Positions 7,404 through 16,240 of a stretch of 64,000 nt of DNA are shown one piece after another (the stretch's first letter is position 1; the number at the start of each line of letters is the position of its first letter). Position numbers and translations under genes: made by a program. The notes below the pieces were generated by a model that searched no databases, was not told the DNA's origin, and saw nothing but the letters and a program-made list of their open reading frames with translations. This stretch comes from Dactylosporangium vinaceum (GTDB lineage: Bacteria; Actinomycetota; Actinomycetes; Mycobacteriales; Micromonosporaceae): positions 10,478,001 through 10,542,000 of the forward strand of contig NZ_CP061913.1 in the NCBI RefSeq assembly GCF_019904175.1, written 5' to 3'.

Positions 7404-8481
7404 CCGCGCCGAGCACGTTGGTGTGCACGCCGGCCGCGGAGCCCTTCGACTTGAGCAGCATGATGAAGGCGAGCACCCGGGCGACCGCGCCGAAGAGCTC
7501 GGCCGGGATCTCGTCGCCCACCTCGCACGCCGACCACAGCGCCCGGGCCAGCGGCACGTCCTGCACCACCGGCACCCGGTGCTCGGTGGCGAGCTCACGG
7601 ATTTTCGCCGCGACGAGCTCGGCGCCCTTCGCCACGACCCGCGGCGCGCCCTTGTCCGGCTCATACTTCAGGGCGACGGCCACGTGCGTCGGGTTCACCA
7701 CCACCACGTCGGCCCGGGGCACGTCCGACATCATCCGCTGGCGGGCCATCGCGTGCTGCCGGGCCCGGATCTGGCCCTTGACGTGCGGGTCGCCCTCGGA
7801 CTTCTTGTGCTCCTCCTTGACCTCTTCCTTCGACATCTTCAGCTGCTTGTTGACGCGGCGCTTGGCCACGAAGTAGTCGGCGAAGGCGAGGACGAGGCCT
7901 GTCGCGGCGGCGATCTGCACGACGTGCATCACGGTGCCCGCGACCATGGCGATGACCGTCTGGAGGGGCACCGCCGTCGCCGCCAGCAGCGCGGGGACGA
8001 GCGTCTTCATCGAGTTGTAGACGACCAGGCCGAGCACCAGGACCTTGGCCAGCGACTTCACCGTCTCCCACAGGGCCTGGCCGCCGAACGTCTTCTTCAG
8101 GCCCTTGAACGGGTTGAGCCGCTTGAAGTCGGGCTTGAACAGCTTCGTCGCCGGGCGCAGGCCGCCCTGGGCCGCCGCGGCCAGGATGACGAACGCGAAC
8201 AGCCCCACGGTGATCGGCGCGGCGATCACGACCAGGTCCCAGGCCGCGGCCTTGACGAGCCCGAACGCCTTGGCCGGCTCCGGGTCGACGAACGACTGGG
8301 TGCTCTCGTTGAACAGCCGCTGCGTGCGGGTCGCCAGCTCCGTGGCCGTGTGCGGGATCAGGAAGCTGGCCAGCAGCACGCCGCCCCACGCGCCCAGATC
8401 CGGGGTGCGGGCCCGGGTGCCCTCGCGCCGCGCCTGCCGTTTCTTCTGCTCGGTAGGCTGCTCGGTCTTCTCACCGGCCAC
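7393..8481 (-). CDS. flhB: Flagellar export switch protein FlhB
   Basis: A 362-residue protein. A charged N-terminus (EKTEQPTEQKKRQARREG) is followed by four membrane helices and a cytoplasmic domain with the autocleavage motif NPTH in VVVNPTHVAVALKY. Linker and C-terminal features (MSKEEVKEEHKKSEGDP; VPVVQDVPLARAL) are intact. FlhB switches export specificity from rod/hook to filament substrates. Its minus orientation is unusual, because flhB normally follows fliR in the same direction. Here it is convergent with fliR and downstream of the EAL-HDOD gene (18-base gap), so transcription probably comes from the divergent promoter region near 9790. Confidence 0.95.
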   Translation of the reverse strand: MAGEKTEQPTEQKKRQARREGTRARTPDLGAWGGVLLASFLIPHTATELATRTQRLFNESTQSFVDPEPAKAFGLVKAAAWDLVVIAAPITVGLFAFVILAAAAQGGLRPATKLFKPDFKRLNPFKGLKKTFGGQALWETVKSLAKVLVLGLVVYNSMKTLVPALLAATAVPLQTVIAMVAGTVMHVVQIAAATGLVLAFADYFVAKRRVNKQLKMSKEEVKEEHKKSEGDPHVKGQIRARQHAMARQRMMSDVPRADVVVVNPTHVAVALKYEPDKGAPRVVAKGAELVAAKIRELATEHRVPVVQDVPLARALWSACEVGDEIPAELFGAVARVLAFIMLLKSKGSAAGVHTNVLGAATD

Positions 8482-8499
8482 TGACGAGCGACCTCCCGG

Positions 8500-9786
8500 T
8501 TACGCCGGGCCGGTGCCCAGCGCGCCCTCGATGGTCTTCATCGACCAGCCGACGGCCGCCAGGTAGGCCTTGGCCAGCTCGCTCGACGAGACCGGCGAGG
8601 CGGCCAGGGCCTGCTCGTCGGCGAGCTCGTAGGCGCGGACCGTGGCCAGCACCTGCCCCAGCCGGCCGTGGCCGTCGACGAGCGCCTCCACGATCTCCAC
8701 CGTCAGCGGCAGCCGGTTGGCGATCTCGGCGATCGGCTCGGCGATCAGCTCGGCCACCCCGGCCAGCAGCCCCACGGTGAACGCGGCCTCGCCGGAGAGC
8801 CCGAGCCGCTCGGCGACGGTCTGGCAGAGCCGGGCCCGGGCCATCGTGCTCGACAGCTGCTCCTCGCTCGCCGACTCGGCGACGTCACTGACGAGCATGA
8901 GCGCGGCCCACTGCCGGATCTTCGCCGAGCCCAGCAGGACTACCGCGTCCCGGACCGACGCGACCTTGCGTGGCAGCCCGCTCGCGGCCGAGTTCGTCGC
9001 GCGCAGCACGCGGTACGACAGCGCCGGGTCGCTCTGGACGATCGACGCGACCTTCGTGAGATCCGCGTCCTCGGCCGTGACCGCACCGAGCAGCTCCAGC
9101 CTCCGCAGTCGCGACGGGGACAGCGCGACCGCGCTGAGCACCTGGGGCCGGCCGACCGCGTAGCCCTGCAGCAGGTCGAAGCCGAACCGCTTGGCCAGCA
9201 TGATGTGCTCTTCGCTCTCGAGGCGCTCCGCGACGAGCTTCACCCCCGGGTAGCGCCGGCACTGCTCGACCACCGCGGCCAGCTCGTCGGGCTCCCGGAT
9301 CAGCAGGTCGAGCTTGACGTACGCGGCCAGCCCCAGCAGCCGCTCGTGACCCAGCCCGAACACGAAGTCGTCGAGCGCGATCTCGTAGCCCTGCTCGACC
9401 AGGCGGGCCGTGCCCGAGAGCACCGCGCCGTCGATCTCGACGGTCTCGAGGATCTCCAGGATCGCGTGGTCGGGGTCGAACGGCAGCGGCAGATCTCCGA
9501 CCAGGAACTCGCGGGTCAGGTTGATGAAGCACTTGCGCCCGCCGACGAGCTGCTCCAGGCCGAACTCCGTGAACGCGTTGACGATGACCTGGCTCGTCGC
9601 GTACGAGCTGCGGCGGGTGGCCTCCAGGTCCTCGGAGGCGCCGCGGAAGAGCAGCTCGTAACCCACGACGTGGCCGCCCCAGTCATAGATGGGCTGGCGG
9701 CCGATGTGCACCAGCTGAGTGGAGTCGCGGGAGGAGGTTGCTGCGGGCTGCACGCAGGACCGATCGGCACCGGCTCCGGCAACCAA
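8500..9786 (-). CDS. EAL-HDOD domain signalling protein
   Basis: The 428-residue protein has an N-terminal EAL-type domain (~25-225: QLVHIGRQPIYDWGGHVVGY, CFINLTREFL, IALDDFVFG, LVAERLE) and a C-terminal HDOD domain (~225-400: VASIVQSDPALSYRVLRATN, then SVRDAVVLLG). The EAL signature reads ELL and several metal-binding positions are non-standard, as in the CdgJ/YuxH group, so cyclic-di-GMP hydrolysis is doubtful. Related proteins affect motility. TTG at 9786 is chosen because TGAGG lies ~7 bases upstream; in-frame GTGs at 9753 and 9711 lack a site. It probably forms an operon with flhB and is divergent from flhA. Confidence 0.85.
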   Translation of the reverse strand: MVAGAGADRSCVQPAATSSRDSTQLVHIGRQPIYDWGGHVVGYELLFRGASEDLEATRRSSYATSQVIVNAFTEFGLEQLVGGRKCFINLTREFLVGDLPLPFDPDHAILEILETVEIDGAVLSGTARLVEQGYEIALDDFVFGLGHERLLGLAAYVKLDLLIREPDELAAVVEQCRRYPGVKLVAERLESEEHIMLAKRFGFDLLQGYAVGRPQVLSAVALSPSRLRRLELLGAVTAEDADLTKVASIVQSDPALSYRVLRATNSAASGLPRKVASVRDAVVLLGSAKIRQWAALMLVSDVAESASEEQLSSTMARARLCQTVAERLGLSGEAAFTVGLLAGVAELIAEPIAEIANRLPLTVEIVEALVDGHGRLGQVLATVRAYELADEQALAASPVSSSELAKAYLAAVGWSMKTIEGALGTGPA

Positions 9787-9862
9787 AGAAAAACCTCAGA
9801 ACTACCCGTTCACGACCGATCAGGTGGACAACGACCAGAGGTCCGGGAAGGAACAGCGGGCG

Positions 9863-11917
9863 GTGCCGAAGCGGCTTTCGCAGTACGTCGTGCCGATCGG
9901 CATCGTGCTCATCATCCTCATGATGGTCGTGCCGCTGCCCGCGTTCGTGCTCGACGCGCTGATCGCCGCCAACATCACACTGGCGCTCACGATCGTGCTC
10001 GTCAGCATGTACGTCAAGCGCGCCCTGGACTTCTCGTCGTTCCCGTCGCTGCTGCTGATCGCGACGCTGTTCCGGCTGGCCCTCAACATCAGCGCGACCC
10101 GGCTGGTGCTCACCAACGGCTTCGCCGGCCACGTCATCGACGCGTTCGGCCACTTCGTCGTCGGCGGCTCGCTCATCGTCGGCCTGGTCATCTTCCTGAT
10201 CCTGTTCATCATCCAGTTCATCGTCATCACCAAGGGCGCCGAGCGGGTCGCCGAGGTCGGCGCCCGGTTCACCCTCGACGCCATGCCCGGCAAGCAGATG
10301 GCGATCGACGCCGACCTCAACGCCGGCCTGATCGACGAGGCGACCGCGCGCAAGCGGCGCACCGAGGTCACCTCCGAGGCGAGCTTCTACGGCGCGATGG
10401 ACGGTGCGTCGAAGTTCGTCAAGGGCGACGCGATCGCGGCCATCATCATCACGATGGTCAACCTGGTCGGCGGCTTCGCGATCGGCATGCTGCAGCGCGG
10501 CCTGTCGCCGCAGGACTCGATCACGACGTACTCCCTGCTGTCCGTCGGCGACGGCCTGGTCTCGCAGATCCCGGCGCTGCTGCTGTCGGTCGCCACCGGC
10601 CTCATCGTGACCCGCTCGGCCAACGACGGCGACATGGGCTCGACGGTGAGCAAGCAGCTCAGCCAGCACCGCAACGCCCTGCTCATCGCCGGCGGCGCGG
10701 CCCTGGCGCTGTGCCTGGTGCCGGGCCTGCCGAAGCTGCCGTTCCTCATCGCCGGCGGCGGCGTGCTGGCCATCGCGCTGCGGCTGCCGAAGCAGACCGG
10801 CGAGCCGAGCGCGGAGGAGCAGGCCGCGATCGCCGCCGCCGAGGCCGAGGCGCCGCCGCCCGACCCGACCGAGGTGCTGCTGGGCGAGATGCGCGTCGAC
10901 CCGCTCGAGCTCGCCCTCGCCCCCGACCTCGTCGACCTCGTCGAGGCCAGCGGCGGCGACCTCCTCGAGCGGGTCCGCGCGCTGCGCCGCAAGGTCGCCC
11001 TCGAGCTCGGCATCGTGATGCCGCCCGTGCGCACCCGCGACGACCTGGACCTGCCGCTGTCGCACTACGTGGTGCGCATCAGCGGCGTCGAGGTCGGCCG
11101 CGGCCAGGCCCCGCCGGGCACCGTCCTGGCCATCGGTGAGGGCCTCGACTTCCTGCCCGGCCGGGCCGGCGTCGAGCCCGTCTTCGGCCTGGCCGGCAAG
11201 TGGGTGCCGGCCGAGCTGCGCCACCAGGCCGACCTCACCGGGGCCACCGTCGTCGACCGCGCGTCGGTCATCATCACGCACCTGGCCGAGATCGTCCGGG
11301 TCCACGCCAGCCGCCTGCTCGGCCGCGAGGACGTGCGCGCCCTCACCGAGATCGTCAAGCGCTCGCACCCGGTCGTCGTCGAGGAGCTCACCCCGGCCGC
11401 GCTCAGCCTGGGCCAGGTCCAGCAGGTCCTGCAGGCGATGCTCGACGAGGGCGTGCCGATCCGCGACCTGGTCCGCATCTACGAGGCGCTGTCGCTGCAG
11501 GCGAAGCACTCCACCGACCCCGACGGCCTGCTCGAGGCGGCCCGTGCGTCTCTGGGCCCGGCCATTGCCAACCGCTACTCGCAGGACGGCACGCTCACCG
11601 CCATCACCCTGGAGCCGCGGCTGGAGCAGCAGCTGCTGGAGTCGATGCGCCCCACCGACAACGGCCTGCAGCTGCTCATCGACACCGGCCGCGCCGAGTC
11701 GATGCTGGCCGACCTCACGCGCCTGACCGAACAGGGCGAGGAGCGCGGCGTCAGCCCCGTTCTGGTCTGCTCACCACAACTGCGCAATGCATTGCGCCGC
11801 CTGGTGCAGATGGCGCTACCGCGTTTGCCGGTTTTGTCGTACTCAGAGATCACCGGGAGTACGCTGCGAATTGAGACTATTGGGGTGGTGAACGGTGCCT
11901 ACCCGGTTGCTGCTTGA
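9863..11917 (+). CDS. flhA: Flagellar export protein FlhA
   Basis: About 684 residues from GTG 9863, preceded by AAGGAAC. The frame is open further upstream to a possible start at 9719, but that extension overlaps the divergent gene and is non-hydrophobic, and the chosen start matches the usual short FlhA N-terminus (MPKRLSQYVVPIGIVLI). Eight membrane helices span residues ~8-320 with the FHIPEP motif (ARFTLDAMPGKQMAIDADLN). A large cytoplasmic domain follows with conserved segments such as PAELRHQADLTGATVVD and LPRLPVLSYSEI. FlhA conducts protons and docks export chaperones. Its end overlaps the next gene by 23 bases. Confidence 0.93.
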   Translation: MPKRLSQYVVPIGIVLIILMMVVPLPAFVLDALIAANITLALTIVLVSMYVKRALDFSSFPSLLLIATLFRLALNISATRLVLTNGFAGHVIDAFGHFVVGGSLIVGLVIFLILFIIQFIVITKGAERVAEVGARFTLDAMPGKQMAIDADLNAGLIDEATARKRRTEVTSEASFYGAMDGASKFVKGDAIAAIIITMVNLVGGFAIGMLQRGLSPQDSITTYSLLSVGDGLVSQIPALLLSVATGLIVTRSANDGDMGSTVSKQLSQHRNALLIAGGAALALCLVPGLPKLPFLIAGGGVLAIALRLPKQTGEPSAEEQAAIAAAEAEAPPPDPTEVLLGEMRVDPLELALAPDLVDLVEASGGDLLERVRALRRKVALELGIVMPPVRTRDDLDLPLSHYVVRISGVEVGRGQAPPGTVLAIGEGLDFLPGRAGVEPVFGLAGKWVPAELRHQADLTGATVVDRASVIITHLAEIVRVHASRLLGREDVRALTEIVKRSHPVVVEELTPAALSLGQVQQVLQAMLDEGVPIRDLVRIYEALSLQAKHSTDPDGLLEAARASLGPAIANRYSQDGTLTAITLEPRLEQQLLESMRPTDNGLQLLIDTGRAESMLADLTRLTEQGEERGVSPVLVCSPQLRNALRRLVQMALPRLPVLSYSEITGSTLRIETIGVVNGAYPVAA

Positions 11918-14699
11918 AGGTCGTGACCTCGAGGAACTGCTCGCGCAAGTGCGCGACGAACACGGGCCCGACGCTGTCATCATCTCGGCCGAAAAGGTCC
12001 GTTCCGGTGGCGTCGGCGGTCTTTTCGGCACGCAGAAATACGAGCTGACCGTCGAGATCCCCGACCCCGGCGAGGCCGTTTCCGCCCCCGCTGAGTCCAC
12101 TCCATCATCCGCACCGGCCACCGGCCAAGACGACACGCCGAAACGCCAGATCAGCATCGAAGATTTGGCGGCAATGGCGGACGCGGCCGAACGCCGGGGC
12201 GAAAACCCCACCGCCGCCTCGGCCTTCGCCGAGCTGCTGGCCGAAGAGCAGAAAACCGCGGCGACTGTACTGCCGCAGCGCCCGGCGACAGCCGCCGACG
12301 CCCTCAACAGACTGCTGTCGGGCGCCGCGGACCAGACAGCACCGAACGACCGGACCGAGTCCGCGGCCCCGTCGGTGCGCCCCATCCGCGCAGGGGCCGA
12401 CCAGCCGGTGGCCAAACTGGGCCGGCCCACACCCCCACCTCCGGCGGCCGCCCAGGCCACCGCCCAGATGTCCGCCGCACCGGCCCGCTCGACCACGCCG
12501 CCGGCCGCACCGGCCGCGCAAGCCGCCGCGCAGAAGCCGGCGACCGTCCGCTCCGCCGCACCGGCCGCGGCCGCGCCGACGCCTCCGGCCGCCCCGGCGC
12601 CTCCGGCGAGCCCGGCCGCCCGCGCGAGCGCTCCACCGGCCAAGCAGGCCACGAAGCCGGCACCGCCCAAGGCGGGCGCCGGCGGCCCGGCCGCGGTCGC
12701 CGCCGAAAAGCCTCCTGCGAAGACGCCGCCAGTCGCGCCCGGTGCCGACCCGAGGGCGTCCACCCCGGCCAAGGCCCCCGAGCCGAAGCCGGCGCCGCCG
12801 CCGATCGTCAAGCCGGTGACCGCTCCCCCGGCCGGCTGGACTCCCGCGAACCCGCCGACGATCCGCCCGGCCTCCCCGCCGCCGGCACCCACCGCGCCGG
12901 CGCCTGTCCCCACCGCGCCTGTCTCTACCGCGCCGGCCGCCTTCCCGCCGCCCGCCCCCGCTGCGCCGGCCGCCTTCCCGCCGCCGGCCGTCGACCATCC
13001 GCCGTCGGTCGCCGGCTTCTCGCCGTCGGCGGTGGGTGCGTTCCCGCCGCCGGTCGTCGATCCGGTGACGGCCTCGGCGATGGAGGCCGGGTGGCCGCCG
13101 GGCCGGGTGCCCGGGATCGATGTCGACTGGAGCCGGCTGGAGCAGGACTGGCTGCGCGACGAGCCGGACGTCCGGAGTGCACAACGGCGTGCGCTGCGGG
13201 ACTTCACCGCAAGCCCGGCCGCCCCGGCCTGGGCGCGCCCGTCGACCGGATCGGGCCCGCCACCGCCGCTCGGCGTGCCCATGGCCACCGGCGATGCCCT
13301 GCGCAGTGCGTCGGGGCGGCGGGCGGGCGGCCGGTTCGCGCCGCCGCCGGAGTTCGCGCGGCAGCAGGGGTACCCGGCGTCGCAGCGGTACCCGGCCCGC
13401 GGCTACGCCGGGCCGGCTGACCTCGGCACGCCCGGGTTCGCCGCGCCGCCCGGGCCCGGCGGCTCACGGTTCCCCGCACCACCGGAGTTCGGCGCGCCCG
13501 GGTACTCCCCGTTGGGGCTCGGCGCGCCGGAGGGCACCGGACCGTACGGGTTCACCGCACCATCGGGGCCGGCCGCACCGTCGCGGCCGGGCCGGGCTCC
13601 GAGGGCCGCCGCATCGTCGCGGCCGGCGCTGCGGGACCCGGGCCCTCTACCGCCGCCACCGACCCGGGCAGCGTCGCTCGGGCTGCTCGGCGGCGCGTTC
13701 CCGCGGGGCCCGGTGCCCCCGCCGCCGGCGTGGACCGGCAGCACCACGGCACACCTCGAGCGGCCGACGGGGCCGCCCGGACCGGACGGGTCGCCGTACG
13801 ACTACGGCGACGCCGAAGCTGATGGACCAAACCGAAGTGAGCCGGCCCAGATCCGGCCGACCGATTCCCGCCAGGAGTCCCTAATGCCTGTTGAAGCGAC
13901 CGCCACGGTGGAGAAGCCGCGTACGCCGCCCGCAAGTGAGCGGCTCGGCGGCGCCTACGCCCAGCAAACCTCCGCGGCCGCCGAGGCCGCCGCGGCCATG
14001 GCCGAGAAGGGCGAGCGCGCGGACCGGAGCGCGAACGGCAGCAGCGGCGGTGCCACGGTGCTGGCGCGGAAGTTGCAGTCACTGGGAGTACCCACGGATA
14101 TTGCTGTGGGGGCTTCCACGGGCGACACCTATGGGGCCATCGTCGAGGCGTTCACGGCGCTTCCGGTCGCCGACCCGGCGCCCGACGCACCCGGCGAGAC
14201 CCTCATCGTGGTGGGCGAGTCCACGCACGCCATGGAGGTCGCCCGGTTCGTCGCCGAGGCGCAGCGGCTCGACGCCGAGCACATCCTCTTCGCCGGGCGC
14301 AACGCGGCGGCCGCGGGCATCGACGGCAAGCGGCGCATCACCGGTGCGCACGACGCCCGGCTGTGGGCCAAGAAGCTGCGCAAGTCCGACGCGCCGAGCG
14401 TTGTCGCGGTCGAGGCCGCCCTGGACGAGGCGACGTGGGCGGCGGCGATCGTTGAGGCGGTCCGGCCGGTCGCGGTCTGGGTCGTCGTCGACGCGAGCCG
14501 CAAGACCTCCGACGTCGCCCACCACCTGCAGGGCCTGCGCCGCGTCGACGCGATCTGCCTGCGCGGCACCGGCTCGAGCGGCGACCCGGCGAGCCCGCTG
14601 TCGCTGCGGGTGCCGGTGGCGCTGCTCGACGGCCGCCCCTCGACCCCGTTCCAGTGGGCGGCGATGCTGTGCGAGCGGTTGAGCCTGGTGGGCGAGTAA
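11895..14699 (+). CDS. FlhF-like protein with giant Pro/Ala-rich linker and degenerate GTPase domain
   Basis: The protein has 934 residues; FlhF is usually 350-450. Residues 1-~55 match the FlhF N-terminus (MPTRLLLEGRDLEELLAQVR ... DAVIISAEKVRSGGVGGLFG). Residues ~60-620 are low-complexity Pro/Ala/Gly sequence. Residues ~715-934 keep an NG-domain-like alternation, but the P-loop position reads VVGESTHAMEVARFV instead of GxxGxGKTT, and the DTAGR-like site reads VVDASRK. GTP binding is therefore unlikely. FlhF places flagella at the pole; this version may be a scaffold. It overlaps flhA by 23 bases and ends TAATG with the next gene. An in-frame ATG at 13884 with AGGAG upstream could also give a separate ~271-residue C-terminal product. 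Confidence 0.75.
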   Translation: MPTRLLLEGRDLEELLAQVRDEHGPDAVIISAEKVRSGGVGGLFGTQKYELTVEIPDPGEAVSAPAESTPSSAPATGQDDTPKRQISIEDLAAMADAAERRGENPTAASAFAELLAEEQKTAATVLPQRPATAADALNRLLSGAADQTAPNDRTESAAPSVRPIRAGADQPVAKLGRPTPPPPAAAQATAQMSAAPARSTTPPAAPAAQAAAQKPATVRSAAPAAAAPTPPAAPAPPASPAARASAPPAKQATKPAPPKAGAGGPAAVAAEKPPAKTPPVAPGADPRASTPAKAPEPKPAPPPIVKPVTAPPAGWTPANPPTIRPASPPPAPTAPAPVPTAPVSTAPAAFPPPAPAAPAAFPPPAVDHPPSVAGFSPSAVGAFPPPVVDPVTASAMEAGWPPGRVPGIDVDWSRLEQDWLRDEPDVRSAQRRALRDFTASPAAPAWARPSTGSGPPPPLGVPMATGDALRSASGRRAGGRFAPPPEFARQQGYPASQRYPARGYAGPADLGTPGFAAPPGPGGSRFPAPPEFGAPGYSPLGLGAPEGTGPYGFTAPSGPAAPSRPGRAPRAAASSRPALRDPGPLPPPPTRAASLGLLGGAFPRGPVPPPPAWTGSTTAHLERPTGPPGPDGSPYDYGDAEADGPNRSEPAQIRPTDSRQESLMPVEATATVEKPRTPPASERLGGAYAQQTSAAAEAAAAMAEKGERADRSANGSSGGATVLARKLQSLGVPTDIAVGASTGDTYGAIVEAFTALPVADPAPDAPGETLIVVGESTHAMEVARFVAEAQRLDAEHILFAGRNAAAAGIDGKRRITGAHDARLWAKKLRKSDAPSVVAVEAALDEATWAAAIVEAVRPVAVWVVVDASRKTSDVAHHLQGLRRVDAICLRGTGSSGDPASPLSLRVPVALLDGRPSTPFQWAAMLCERLSLVGE

Positions 14700-15013
14700 T
14701 GCTGGGGATGGCGCGCTACTCGACGCTGTTCCTGGCGTTGGTGATCGCGTCCCCGGCGCTCTACGCCGGCTTCGTCACCCACCAGCTCGACGTGCAGACG
14801 GCCCTTCTGCGCCTGCTCATCGCGGTGCCCGTGGCGGCCATCATGCTCGGCGTCTTCCGGATGATCACGCGGGGGTACGGCCGCCAGCCCGACGAGCCCC
14901 GCAAGCCCGCGGAGCCGGGCGAGGGCCAGCCGGAGCCGGGCGCCGACGACCCGCTGCGCGCCGAGGCGGTCGCGGGCGAGCCGTTCCCGCAGCGGCGGTC
15001 GGAAGACGGCTGA
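14699..15013 (+). CDS. Small two-helix membrane protein downstream of the FlhF-like gene
   Basis: The ATG at 14699 overlaps the preceding stop (TAATG) and gives 104 residues; an ATG nine bases later is also possible. Two hydrophobic segments (TLFLALVIASPALYAGFV and LLRLLIAVPVAAIMLGVF) are followed by a charged Pro/Glu-rich tail of ~50 residues. I do not recognise the family. Tight coupling to the FlhF-like gene suggests a joint role at the membrane, perhaps anchoring that protein; this is inference. The stop codon lies inside a 15-base tandem repeat. Confidence 0.65.
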   Translation: MLGMARYSTLFLALVIASPALYAGFVTHQLDVQTALLRLLIAVPVAAIMLGVFRMITRGYGRQPDEPRKPAEPGEGQPEPGADDPLRAEAVAGEPFPQRRSEDG

Positions 15014-15040
15014 GCTGGACACGGCTGAGCTGGATACGGC
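15006..15040. repeat. 15-base tandem repeat, 2.3 copies
   Basis: ACGGCTGAGCTGGAC (15006-15020) is followed by ACGGCTGAGCTGGAT (15021-15035) and ACGGC (15036-15040). It spans the stop codon of the small membrane protein and fills the gap to the convergent zinc-ribbon gene. Probably replication slippage. Confidence 0.7.
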
Positions 15041-15044
15041 TGCA

Positions 15045-16082
15045 CTAGATGTTGTCGGAGGAGCGGGGCTGGAGCTGGTAGCGGCTCGCGACCGGGTTCC
15101 ACACGCCCAGGAACCGGTTCTTGGCGTTCGTGGCGTTCGTCGACTGCCGCTGGGCCTCGTCGTAGTACGACTGCCCGCCGCCGCTGCAGCCGGAGCTCTG
15201 CTGCGCCTGCGCCCACTGCACGAAGTTGCGGTCCGCGGCCAGCGAGAACCCGAGCGCCTCCTTCAGCGCCGCGCGCACCTGCTCACCCTCGGGGATCGCC
15301 GACAGGTCGAACTTGCCGATGTTGTCGATCTGCGCCTCGCGTTCGGCGCCGGCCGCCTGCATGTCGGCGATGGCCTTCTCCACCAGCGTGCAGTCGCCCA
15401 CGAGCTGGATCGCGTCGTTGAGCTTCTTGCGGCTTGACACGCTCGCGTTGAGCAGCGCGTCGACCGCCGCCGCCTGCGCGACCGGGTCGGGCGTCTTGGT
15501 CGGCGCCGCAGTCGTGGGCGTCGGGGGCCTCGGTGTCGCCGAGGTCGGCCCGTCGCTCGGCGTCCCTGTCGTTGTCGGGGCGGGCCCGGCGGTGTTGTCG
15601 CTGCTCCCCTTCAGCTTGACGACCGCGATGACGGTGCTGGCGATGACCAGCACGACGACGATGACGGTGAGCGGCAGCAGGACGCGCGAGCGGGAGGGCT
15701 TGAGCGGCTGGTAGTACCCCGGGCCGGGCGCACCTGACGACGGCGCACCGGACGACGGGGTGATGGAGATCGGCGTGGGCGACATGGGCATGCCCGGGTA
15801 CGGCACCCCCGACACCGGCGGCACCTGCGCATATCCACCCGTCGGGTACTGCGCGTACGGGCCGGCCCCCGGTGCGGGCGGCGGCGGGAGCGGCGGCCCG
15901 GCGAGCGGCTGGTACGGCGGCGGCGCGGCCGGCATCGCCCCCTGCCCCGACACCGGGTGCACGTCGTAGGCGACGGGCGCGGCCGGATATCCCCCACCCG
16001 GGGGCGTCAACGGCGACCCGCACTGCGCACACTGGGTGGCGCCGGGCGCGTTTCCCGGGAAATAGCACGTGGGGCAGGGCAT
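15045..16082 (-). CDS. Zinc-ribbon, proline-rich, single-pass membrane protein
   Basis: The ATG at 16082 (345 residues) is chosen because the protein then begins with a zinc ribbon (MPCPTCYFPGNAPGATQCAQ, with four Cys in two CxxC pairs). The frame is open further upstream, but with arginine-rich, unlikely sequence. A ~110-residue Pro/Gly/Tyr-rich stretch follows, then one membrane helix (VLLPLTVIVVVLVIASTVIA), a Thr/Pro-rich spacer and an extracytoplasmic helical domain of ~130 residues (LNASVSSRKKLNDAIQLVGD). This architecture is common in actinobacteria with no assigned function. The gene is convergent with the flagellar block and starts 158 bases before the divergent oxidoreductase gene. 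Confidence 0.7.
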   Translation of the reverse strand: MPCPTCYFPGNAPGATQCAQCGSPLTPPGGGYPAAPVAYDVHPVSGQGAMPAAPPPYQPLAGPPLPPPPAPGAGPYAQYPTGGYAQVPPVSGVPYPGMPMSPTPISITPSSGAPSSGAPGPGYYQPLKPSRSRVLLPLTVIVVVLVIASTVIAVVKLKGSSDNTAGPAPTTTGTPSDGPTSATPRPPTPTTAAPTKTPDPVAQAAAVDALLNASVSSRKKLNDAIQLVGDCTLVEKAIADMQAAGAEREAQIDNIGKFDLSAIPEGEQVRAALKEALGFSLAADRNFVQWAQAQQSSGCSGGGQSYYDEAQRQSTNATNAKNRFLGVWNPVASRYQLQPRSSDNI

Positions 16083-16240
16083 GCAACCGAGCCTATCGAT
16101 CCGCCACAACCGCCAGGAACCACCGTGCGTGCCCCGGTCTATGACGAATCGACGGACCCCTCCCCCGACCACCCGCCACCACTCGCGCCCGACCGGCCAG
16201 GCTGGCACGCTCGACCCATGAGCCCTTCCGGTGCAACGCC

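Noticed and set aside
9683..11509. 608-codon minus-strand open frame across flhA
   Set aside because: Mirror of flhA; the sequence is Arg/Gln/Asp-rich with no domain and no ribosome site.
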